This document shows, in pieces, positions 1 through 6,024 of a stretch of 6,044 bases of DNA; within the stretch, counting starts at the first letter, position 1, and each line of letters begins with the position of its first letter. The notes beneath the pieces are model-generated. The model did no database searches. It was not told the origin of the DNA and worked only from the letters and a program-made list of their open reading frames with translations. This stretch comes from Halonatronomonas sp051745425. GTDB lineage: Bacteria; Bacillota; Halanaerobiia; Halanaerobiales; Halarsenatibacteraceae. The position numbers and the translations under genes are program-made. Location of the stretch: assembly GCA_051745425.1 (NCBI GenBank), contig JBNJEB010000095.1, positions 1 through 6,044 on the forward strand. Reading direction: 5' to 3'.

Positions 1-1778
1 CGGACAGTTGATACCAAAATAACCTTGCGTTGATCCCCCTGGAAATTATAAGGTGTTTCAACCTTAATGTTATAATTTACCAGCCTCTTTTTAATTTCAA
101 TTAACTGATAATTAAAGGGCGAAATCACACCAATCTCTTCTGGTTCATAACCTGAATTAATAAATAGCTCAACTGCTTCCTCAATGATATCAGCTTCAAA
201 TCTATTATAATAATCCTTTAGACTTTCAATTTTTACTTCTTCAGATTGATAGTTGCTGGTATCGAGAAAAGTATAATCCAGCTCTGAATCCAGTAAATTA
301 AAGAGAGGATGACTTTCAGTAAAACTAAACTTTTCTGGATCAATTTTATCCCCATCTAAATTATCTCTACTTTTAATCTCTTGATTATCATAAATATAAT
401 TACTAATAAATTTTCCTATGCCTGAAGAATATCGATATTCCTGATTAAGCCAGGTTTTCAACTCGCTGGCAGTATTCTTATATTTCCTGGCAAAAAAACT
501 TAATTCTTCTGTCTGACCGCTATAATTATCTATAGCCAGAGATTCTGCTTTAATCCCTTTTAGATCACCGGCAATAATAGCTTTTTTACTGCAGGAAATA
601 GGCTCAATGAATTCAGCCTCTGAATAGAGATACCCATCTTCAAATATAGTCAAGTCAAAACTATCGAAGCCACTAATATCATCGAGATCCAGAGGATTAG
701 CAAGTAAAATATCGAGGTTTTCTTCTTTAGATGCCAGCCAGGTATTTTTATTATAAATGCCAGTTCTAGCTATTTTTTTCTCCGGCAACTTAGAAACAAC
801 TAAATCATATAATCGCTCAAGAGTCGAATTTAATTTTGAAAGCACCAGTAACTTTTCTCCAGATTTTAGCGAACCTAAAATAATTTCAGAAATAACAGTT
901 GTCTTCCCGCTCCCGGCAGGACCAGCTATTAGATAAAAATCATCTGCAGTTTCTGCCCTGGCCACAGCTTCTTTCTGATTATCTGCTAAAAATTCAAAAT
1001 TAAAATCTCTATTAAATTTTATCTTTTCAGAACTGGAAGAATTTTTTCTATTTAATAAAAAACTATCCCTTAAACTTTCAGAAATACCGGATATCTCTTC
1101 TATATTATTTACTGAACTTAATAGTCTCTTATAATATTCTTTATTATAACTCAGACTCAATAGCAAATTCTGATTTTTTAACGCTTCCGGCAGCTTATCT
1201 TTTATTGCTATTAATACTGACGCCTTATTTATTTCATAGATCTGACCTGAAATAGTTTGATCAACCTTTTCTGAAGACAGCTCAATAAAGTCACCTGGTT
1301 TTAAACGACTGCTTGGTAATAGCTGGCCAGGCATCTGCTGATATAATGTCAGGATAAAATTATTAGAATCTATCCAGTTCTCCTCCCGGGCTTTTAAGCC
1401 ATTTATAGCCACTCCAGATCTCAATCTCTTCATTGTATCAATTTCTTTTTTCAGATAATTATATTCTTTCTCAAAATGAGCCTTTTCCGCCTCTATCGTT
1501 CTTTTAGAACTTTCTATATATCTATGCAGATCTTCAGGCAAGAGGTAATCAACATTTTTTGCCTTAACTTTTACTCTATTGCCGCCAATTTTATTTCCAT
1601 CCATAACCTTAACAACCCTGGCAGCTATTTTATCATCTAACTCTACTTCAGCCTGTTTGGAATTAATATCTATTTTGCCAATATCATCACTATCAACTCC
1701 ACATTCATTGATAAAAGCTCCCACTATATCCCCGGGTCCAATTTTATTATCAAATCCTGTTATAATTATTTTGATCAT
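1..1778 (-). CDS. DbpA-type RNA-binding domain fused to a divergent UPF1/IGHMBP2-like SF1 helicase (3' end cut off by window)
   Basis: The frame is open from the ATG at 1778 to the left edge, giving 592 codons. Seen in order: residues 2-74 resemble the DbpA/YxiN RNA-binding domain (PGDIVGAF at 15-22, DDIGKIDI at 31-38, IGGNRVKVK at 64-72). A charged helix follows at about 81-118, matching the UPF1 stalk, then a 1B-like beta barrel at about 155-218 (PGDFIELS, ending YYKRL). Next come the Q motif (Q268), Walker A GPAGSGKTT (286-294), a weak motif Ia around N317, motif II FEDG (379-382), motif III GDLKG (404-408), QEYRYS (446-451), ISPFNYQ (552-558) and FQGDQ (579-583). Motif VI and the C-terminus are missing. 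Family knowledge: such helicases move on RNA or DNA using ATP, and DbpA domains bind 23S rRNA. I infer an RNA- or ribosome-directed role. The helicase family call is firm; the activity is uncertain because motifs II, III and V are altered. It is the last visible gene of the operon, 18 bases after the CBS gene. Confidence 0.85.
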   Translation of the reverse strand, partial: MIKIIITGFDNKIGPGDIVGAFINECGVDSDDIGKIDINSKQAEVELDDKIAARVVKVMDGNKIGGNRVKVKAKNVDYLLPEDLHRYIESSKRTIEAEKAHFEKEYNYLKKEIDTMKRLRSGVAINGLKAREENWIDSNNFILTLYQQMPGQLLPSSRLKPGDFIELSSEKVDQTISGQIYEINKASVLIAIKDKLPEALKNQNLLLSLSYNKEYYKRLLSSVNNIEEISGISESLRDSFLLNRKNSSSSEKIKFNRDFNFEFLADNQKEAVARAETADDFYLIAGPAGSGKTTVISEIILGSLKSGEKLLVLSKLNSTLERLYDLVVSKLPEKKIARTGIYNKNTWLASKEENLDILLANPLDLDDISGFDSFDLTIFEDGYLYSEAEFIEPISCSKKAIIAGDLKGIKAESLAIDNYSGQTEELSFFARKYKNTASELKTWLNQEYRYSSGIGKFISNYIYDNQEIKSRDNLDGDKIDPEKFSFTESHPLFNLLDSELDYTFLDTSNYQSEEVKIESLKDYYNRFEADIIEEAVELFINSGYEPEEIGVISPFNYQLIEIKKRLVNYNIKVETPYNFQGDQRKVILVSTV

Positions 1779-1785
1779 TAGAATA

Positions 1786-1790
1786 CCTCC
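1786..1790 (-). promoter_or_regulatory. Ribosome binding site of the helicase gene
   Basis: GGAGG on the minus strand sits 7 bases before the ATG at 1778, inside the 18-base gap after the CBS gene stop. This near-ideal site fixes the start so that the RNA-binding domain begins at residue 2, meaning that little or nothing precedes that domain. Confidence 0.85.
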
Positions 1791-1796
1791 AAATTA

Positions 1797-2243
1797 CTAC
1801 TTCGACATATTTTTAATTAAATCTCCCCTGGTTACAATTCCAACTAGTTCATCTCCATCTAGCACAGGTAGCCTGTTAACCTCTTCTCTGCTCATTAAGT
1901 CAGCTATCTCACTAACAGAAGTATCTGGGTTAATAGTTTCCACGTGTTTAGTCATTAAATCTTTAACTTTTACGGCAATATATTTTTTGAACTCTTCCTT
2001 GAACTTTTTATAGCTCTCTAAATATATTATCCCACCGATTAAATTGATGTATTCTGGAAAATGGAGCTTTTTATCTTTTACAATTAAATCCTTCTCTGTT
2101 ACTATCCCAATCAGTTTCCCATTTTCTAATACCGGCAGACCACTTACATTATATTGACTCATTAATTCTGCTGCTTCCTCGACACTGGTTTCCGGGTCAA
2201 CAGTTATAACTTCTTTAGTCATAATATCATTTGCAGTTTTCAT
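1797..2243 (-). CDS. Two-CBS-domain protein (probable adenine-nucleotide sensor)
   Basis: With the ATG at 2243 the protein has 148 residues. CBS domain 1 spans about 6-54 (DIMTKEVITV, then GIVTEKDL at 46-53) and CBS domain 2 about 95-146 (DLMTKHVETI, then GIVTRGDL at 135-142). D52 and D141 sit where CBS domains usually contact the ligand ribose. Between them is a 35-40 residue linker with FPEYINLIGGIIYLE, a segment I recall from other small bacterial CBS proteins. There is no catalytic domain, signal peptide or membrane segment, so it is cytosolic. CBS pairs of this kind commonly bind AMP, ADP, ATP or SAM and regulate a partner; the ligand and partner here are unknown. Start choice: GTG at 2252, ATG at 2246 and ATG at 2243 are in frame. 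GGAG at 2252-2255 overlaps the GTG and stands 5 and 8 bases from the two ATGs, so I favour 2243. The gene immediately follows nnr and is probably translationally coupled to it. Confidence 0.9.
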   Translation of the reverse strand: MKTANDIMTKEVITVDPETSVEEAAELMSQYNVSGLPVLENGKLIGIVTEKDLIVKDKKLHFPEYINLIGGIIYLESYKKFKEEFKKYIAVKVKDLMTKHVETINPDTSVSEIADLMSREEVNRLPVLDGDELVGIVTRGDLIKNMSK

Positions 2244-2248
2244 CATTA

Positions 2249-3793
2249 TCACTCCATTCTTTTAGTAAGGGAATTAATAGAATCTGCTAAATATGCAATT
2301 AAATCTCCAGCAATTATTGAAAATTCATTACTAGCCTCAGCAGCTAAATCGCCTGCCCGACCGTGAATAAAAGGAGCTAAAATTCCAGCCCTTTCAGGAT
2401 CCAGGCCCTGAGCTATTAAACCGCCTGCAATTCCAGCAAGAACATCTCCACTGCCAGCAGTAGCCATGCCATCATTTCCAGTTGGATTAATAAAAATTTC
2501 TCCCTCTGGTAAACCAATTAAGCTATCTGCACCTTTTAAAATTATTGTCTGGCCAGTTCTTTCAACAAAATCTTTAATATACCCAAATCTATTTTCAAGT
2601 ATCTCTGGAATACTCACATCATATAAGCCTGCCATCTCGCCAGGATGGGGAGTTAATAAAATTCTATTCTCATCTTTATCTAACTGTTTTAGATCCCTGA
2701 TTGCATTAATTCCATCTGCATCTAGAATAACTGGTAAATCAAGTTCCTTTAATATTTTATCAACTAATTTAACTATATCTGCTCCCTGACCTAACCCAGG
2801 TCCCAGGATTACTAGATCCATATTCCTACTAATATCAATTATTTTATCAACTGCCTCTAAAGAAATTTTTCCATTATGCTCAGGCAGAGATTCTGTTATA
2901 ATTTCTCTGGAATGACTATTAACATCTTTTGCAATCACTGAAGGTAGAGCAATCGATACCATACCTGCCCCCATCTTCAAGGCTGCCTCCCCGGCCAGGC
3001 TAACAGAGCCTGCCATTCCAGCTGAGCCACCAATTATTAAAACCCTGCCAAAAGTCCCCTTATGACCAACCTCAGACCTATAGGGTAAAAATCTGGCTGC
3101 CTCCAGATTTGAAAGCATAAAAAACTCTGGCCTGATCTTCTGATAAGCCTTTGTCGGCATCCCGATATCTGCAATTATAATCTCTCCGCAGTAATATCTG
3201 CCTGGATAAATTGCCTGGGCAACCTTTAAATTAGCCAGAGTTACAGTTAAATCAGCTTTAACTACTGTTTCACTGTTAAAATCCAGTGATAAACCTGAGG
3301 GCATATCTATAGCCAGCAAATTCACCGGTATTTCATTAATTAGCTTTATTATATCCGCTGCTAAACCTCTAACCTCTCCAGTAATTCCAGTTCCTAAAAT
3401 TCCATCTATTAAAATATCAGCCCTGCTAAATATTTCTCGATAAGCAGCTAAATTTTCAGGATTAATAACTTCCATCTCAATATCTTTTAATCTGCATGTA
3501 TTATAGTTATCTCTATTTATCCCCTTCAGTTCATCTCCAGGTTTTAATAAAAATATTTTTAAATTTTTATATCCCCATTCTTTTAAATAGCGGGCAGCAA
3601 CAAGGCCATCGCCTCCATTATTCCCGCCGCCGATTATAAATTTAATTTCTGATCTGTCATTAAGAATATCCAGGGCATCAATCTCTCTGGCAATAGATCT
3701 GCCAGCAGTTTCCATTAAAATAATCTCTGGATAACCTAAGTCTATCGCTTCTTTATCTACGGCAGCCATCTCACTCGCTCTTAAGACTAACAA
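2249..3793 (-). CDS. nnr: Bifunctional NAD(P)HX epimerase / ADP-dependent NAD(P)HX dehydratase
   Basis: The 514-residue protein has the full two-domain architecture of the bacterial repair enzyme (YjeF family). It repairs hydrated NADH and NADPH: the N-terminal domain interconverts R and S forms, and the C-terminal ribokinase-like domain dehydrates the S form using ADP (ATP in eukaryotes). Seen in the N domain (about 1-215): LMETAG at 26-31, GGGNNGGDG at 55-63, IDGILGTG at 129-136 and IDMPSG at 162-167. Seen in the C domain (about 240-505): GTFGRVLIIGGSAG at 246-259, GPGLG at 331-335, DADGIN at 358-363, TPHPGE at 381-386 and NPTGNDGMATAGSGD at 436-450, with the GSGD anion hole and catalytic D450. 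The start is TTG at 3793, chosen because the family's usual N-terminus (LRASEM..VD) begins right there. The gap to acpS is 4 bases; acpS-nnr pairing is common in bacteria. No key motif appears lost. Confidence 0.96.
   Translation of the reverse strand: MLVLRASEMAAVDKEAIDLGYPEIILMETAGRSIAREIDALDILNDRSEIKFIIGGGNNGGDGLVAARYLKEWGYKNLKIFLLKPGDELKGINRDNYNTCRLKDIEMEVINPENLAAYREIFSRADILIDGILGTGITGEVRGLAADIIKLINEIPVNLLAIDMPSGLSLDFNSETVVKADLTVTLANLKVAQAIYPGRYYCGEIIIADIGMPTKAYQKIRPEFFMLSNLEAARFLPYRSEVGHKGTFGRVLIIGGSAGMAGSVSLAGEAALKMGAGMVSIALPSVIAKDVNSHSREIITESLPEHNGKISLEAVDKIIDISRNMDLVILGPGLGQGADIVKLVDKILKELDLPVILDADGINAIRDLKQLDKDENRILLTPHPGEMAGLYDVSIPEILENRFGYIKDFVERTGQTIILKGADSLIGLPEGEIFINPTGNDGMATAGSGDVLAGIAGGLIAQGLDPERAGILAPFIHGRAGDLAAEASNEFSIIAGDLIAYLADSINSLTKRME
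2252..2255 (-). promoter_or_regulatory. Ribosome binding site deciding the CBS gene start
   Basis: GGAG lies within the last codons of nnr. It overlaps the possible GTG start at 2252, which therefore could not use it. It is 5 bases from the ATG at 2246 and 8 bases from the ATG at 2243. If GTG were used, the two genes would share the four bases GTGA. Confidence 0.6.
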
Positions 3794-3797
3794 CTTA

Positions 3798-4172
3798 TCA
3801 GCCCCCCTCCGCTATAACTGAAGCCAGCGCATAATCTCTTTCATGGCTCAGACTTAAATGCCAGGATTTTATTCCAAGCTCTTTAGCAGCTTTTCCGGCT
3901 CTCCCCTGCAAATAGATTACAGGACAATCACCTTCTTTTAATACCGAAATCTCCTGCCAGCATAAAGTCTCTAATTTTCTGCTTAAAACTTTATAAACTG
4001 CCTCCTTTGCAGCCAGCCTGGCTGCAAAGGATTCAACTTTATTTGAGGCAGTCATGCAATAATCAATCTCTTCTGCTGTATAGATTCTGGCTTTAAATTT
4101 CTGACCAAATCTATTTAACATTCTTTCGACTCTATTAATTTTAATGATATCAACACCATGTCCCTTGATCAT
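3798..4172 (-). CDS. acpS: Holo-[acyl-carrier-protein] synthase (4'-phosphopantetheinyl transferase)
   Basis: The 124-residue length is normal for AcpS. The enzyme transfers 4'-phosphopantetheine from CoA to the serine of apo-ACP, making ACP competent for fatty acid and phospholipid synthesis; it acts as a soluble trimer with Mg2+. Visible signatures are GHGVDI at 4-9 with metal-binding D8, ARLAAKEAVYKVL at 51-63 with metal-binding E57 and conserved K61, and WHLSLSHERDYALASV at 104-119. The ATG at 4172 is preceded by GGAGG at 4180-4184, 7 bases away, and the site overlaps the glmS stop codon. The gap to glmS is 11 bases and to nnr 4 bases. The codons for the catalytic helix (about residues 49-58) contain a perfect inverted repeat, listed separately. 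The C-terminus ends shortly after the last conserved strand, as usual. Confidence 0.96.
   Translation of the reverse strand: MIKGHGVDIIKINRVERMLNRFGQKFKARIYTAEEIDYCMTASNKVESFAARLAAKEAVYKVLSRKLETLCWQEISVLKEGDCPVIYLQGRAGKAAKELGIKSWHLSLSHERDYALASVIAEGG
3801..3810 (-). promoter_or_regulatory. Ribosome binding site of nnr embedded in the acpS 3' end
   Basis: The minus strand reads GGAGGGGGGC, which is also the end of the acpS coding sequence (Glu-Gly-Gly, then TGA). GGAGG is 12 bases from the TTG start of nnr, but the run of G could also pair with the anti-SD at about 8 bases using G-U wobble. This strong site probably compensates for the weak TTG codon, and it ties nnr translation to ribosomes finishing acpS. 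Confidence 0.7.
4003..4031. repeat. Perfect 14-bp inverted repeat with a one-base centre inside acpS
   Basis: The left arm (4003-4016, TCCTTTGCAGCCAG) is the exact reverse complement of the right arm (4018-4031), with one base, C4017, between them. In RNA the central bases would open, leaving a stem of about 13 bp with a 3-base loop. It covers the codons for acpS residues about 48-57, where the protein motif F-A-A-R-L-A-A-K is itself quasi-symmetric. There is no U run after it on the minus strand, so it is not a standard terminator. Its function is unknown; it may be partly a by-product of the protein sequence. Confidence 0.9.
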
Positions 4173-4179
4173 TAAAAGT

Positions 4180-4184
4180 CCTCC
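4180..4184 (-). promoter_or_regulatory. Ribosome binding site of acpS overlapping the glmS stop
   Basis: GGAGG begins on the last base of the glmS TAG codon and stands 7 bases before the acpS ATG. The overlap implies that ribosomes terminating on glmS can readily reinitiate on acpS. Confidence 0.85.
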
Positions 4185-6007
4185 TACTCTACAGTAACAC
4201 TTTTAGCAAGGTTCCTTGGTTTATCGATATTCCTGCCTAATTCTAAAGCTGTATAATAAGCTATTAGCTGAAGCGGGATGGCCGCCAGTACTGATGACCA
4301 GATATTATCAACTTCAGGCAGGATAAGTTTATTATCTACTTCTATTTTATCATACTCAATATTATTAGCTGTAATCAGGTTTACCTGTCCACCTCTCGCC
4401 ATAACTTCTTCGATATTTGATAATGTCTTCATGGCAACATTTTTTCTGGTAGTTATGGCAAAAACCGGCACCCCATCCTCAATTAAAGCCAGAGAACCAT
4501 GTTTAAGCTCTCCTGCAGGATGAGCCTCAGCATGTATATAAGAGATCTCCTTTAATTTTAATGCCCCTTCAAGAGCTAGAGCATAATCAATATTCCTCCC
4601 GATAAAGAAGATACTCTTATAATCTTTAATTGATTTAGCAATCTCTTTTGAGATATCATCAAATTCAGTGATTGTCTCCTGAATCCTATAGGGCAGCCTC
4701 TTTAAACCGTCTATTAACTCCTTTAATCTGGTATCTGAAATATTATTATTTAATTTGCCAAATTTTAATGCCAGTAGATAAAAAACCAGGACCATTGCCA
4801 CATAAGCCTTGGTTGAGGCAACTGATATCTCAGGACCAGCCATCAATTGAAAACTGGCATCTGCTTCTCTTGCAACACTGCTGCCAATTGAATTGGTTAA
4901 GGCCACGACACTGGCCCCCTGTTTTTTAGCCAGCCTCAAAGCTGCCAGAGTATCAGCAGTCTCACCAGATTGACTGACGACTATCATTAAAGTATTTTCA
5001 TCAATAAAGTTTTTCTTATATCTAAGCTCACTGGCCACCTCAACATCGACAGGGATATCAGCAAATTCCTCAATTAGAAATCTTCCGATCAAGCCTGAAT
5101 GATAGGCTGTTCCACAGGCTGTAATAACCACCTTTTTATAATCCTTTGCCAGAATATCTTCTAATTCTCCCAGGTCAATATCAGATTCTGTAAATCTATC
5201 GGCCATTATCCTTCTGGCAACATCAGGCTGCTCATTTATCTCTTTAAGCATAAAGTGGTCATAACCCTGTTTATCCACCATATCTGCATCCCAGTCAGCT
5301 TCAAATACATCCTTTTCAAGGAGTTTGCCCTCAAGACTGTAAAATTCAATCTTTTCTCTATTAACTTTTGCTATCTCATCATCTTCAAAGATATAAAAAT
5401 CCTTGGTCTTCGACAATAGCGCCGGGATATCAGAAGCCAGATAATTTTCCTCATCGCCAATCCCAACCACTAAAGGGCTATCCTTTTTCAGCCCGTAAAT
5501 TGTTTCGGGTTCGTCTTCTGAAATAGCCACAATCGCATAAGAACCTTCAATCACTTTATCAACTTCTATTAAAGCCTGAACCATATCACCGGCATATAAA
5601 TCTTCTAAAAGATGAACCACAACTTCACTATCAGTCCTGGAATTAAATTTATGGCCTTGAGCAAGTAACTCTTCTTTTAAAACCTGATAATTCTCTATTA
5701 TCCCATTATGAACAATAGTTATCCTGCCATCACAATCTGAATGGGGATGAGAATTATAATCAGAAGGTACCCCGTGGGTCGCCCAGCGGGTATGACCAAT
5801 TCCAGTACCGGCAACAATCTTTCCATTATTGGCCAGCTTGTCTTCAAGCATATTTAAAGAACCTTTACTTTTATATAAATCTAATTTATGCTCATTTAAA
5901 ACTGCAATTCCTGCTGAATCATAACCTCTATATTCTAAATTCTTTAATCCATTGACCAAAACTTCTGCCGCATTATCATTCCCTGTATAACCAACAATTC
6001 CGCACAT
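4184..6007 (-). CDS. glmS: Glutamine--fructose-6-phosphate aminotransferase (isomerizing)
   Basis: The 607-residue protein is full length for GlmS (E. coli about 609). It makes glucosamine-6-phosphate from fructose-6-phosphate and glutamine, the first committed step to UDP-GlcNAc for peptidoglycan. The N-terminal class II glutaminase domain (about 2-240) starts MCGIVGY, with C2 as nucleophile after Met removal; it also shows HTRWATHG at 72-79, HNG at 100-102 and RTDSE at 124-128. SIS domain 1 (about 285-420) has TACGTAYHSG at 296-305 and SQSGETADT at 345-353. SIS domain 2 (about 455-590) has FIGRN at 468-472, LKLKEISYIHAEA at 483-495 and GELKHG at 499-504. E487, H503 and K602 match the isomerase residues, and the tail DKPRNLAKSVTVE is canonical. 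An in-frame TAG at 6016-6014 excludes any upstream start. It is the first visible gene of the run. A glmS ribozyme is possible in this lineage, but its location would lie outside the window. Confidence 0.98.
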   Translation of the reverse strand: MCGIVGYTGNDNAAEVLVNGLKNLEYRGYDSAGIAVLNEHKLDLYKSKGSLNMLEDKLANNGKIVAGTGIGHTRWATHGVPSDYNSHPHSDCDGRITIVHNGIIENYQVLKEELLAQGHKFNSRTDSEVVVHLLEDLYAGDMVQALIEVDKVIEGSYAIVAISEDEPETIYGLKKDSPLVVGIGDEENYLASDIPALLSKTKDFYIFEDDEIAKVNREKIEFYSLEGKLLEKDVFEADWDADMVDKQGYDHFMLKEINEQPDVARRIMADRFTESDIDLGELEDILAKDYKKVVITACGTAYHSGLIGRFLIEEFADIPVDVEVASELRYKKNFIDENTLMIVVSQSGETADTLAALRLAKKQGASVVALTNSIGSSVAREADASFQLMAGPEISVASTKAYVAMVLVFYLLALKFGKLNNNISDTRLKELIDGLKRLPYRIQETITEFDDISKEIAKSIKDYKSIFFIGRNIDYALALEGALKLKEISYIHAEAHPAGELKHGSLALIEDGVPVFAITTRKNVAMKTLSNIEEVMARGGQVNLITANNIEYDKIEVDNKLILPEVDNIWSSVLAAIPLQLIAYYTALELGRNIDKPRNLAKSVTVE

Positions 6008-6019
6008 ATATATCTATTT

Positions 6020-6024
6020 CCTCC
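6020..6024 (-). promoter_or_regulatory. Ribosome binding site of glmS with a long spacer
   Basis: GGAGG lies 12 bases before the ATG, with an A/T-rich spacer, longer than the usual 5-10. The start is nevertheless certain because MCGIVGY must begin the mature enzyme. Only 37 bases lie upstream of glmS in the window, so no promoter or leader structure can be judged. Confidence 0.65.

Noticed and set aside
1..1778. Helicase as part of an anti-phage defence island or mobile element
   Set aside because: Its visible neighbours are housekeeping genes in a tight operon. There is no nuclease, methylase, integrase or repeat nearby, and no abrupt change in base composition.
1579..2013. Plus-strand open frame of 144 codons
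   Set aside because: It lies opposite the helicase and CBS genes. Its product is a low-complexity string of S, L, I, P and T with no domain, which is the antisense reading of well-supported genes.
2466..2789. Plus-strand open frame of 107 codons
   Set aside because: It lies entirely opposite the conserved C-terminal domain of nnr and shows no recognisable motif.
2786..2800. Small inverted repeat GACCT...AGGTC in nnr
   Set aside because: Only five base pairs, within codons for the glycine-rich GLGQG segment; expected by chance.
4278..4523. Plus-strand open frame of 81 codons
   Set aside because: Antisense to the second SIS domain of glmS, with no family resemblance.
4672..4929. Plus-strand open frame of 85 codons
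   Set aside because: Antisense to the middle of glmS; the Leu/Pro/His-rich translation looks non-coding.
5771..5790. GC-rich imperfect hairpin (CCCG-TGGG paired with CCCA-G-CGGG) in glmS
   Set aside because: It falls on codons of the invariant RWATHG motif, is short and bulged, and lacks a U run. It is best explained by protein conservation.
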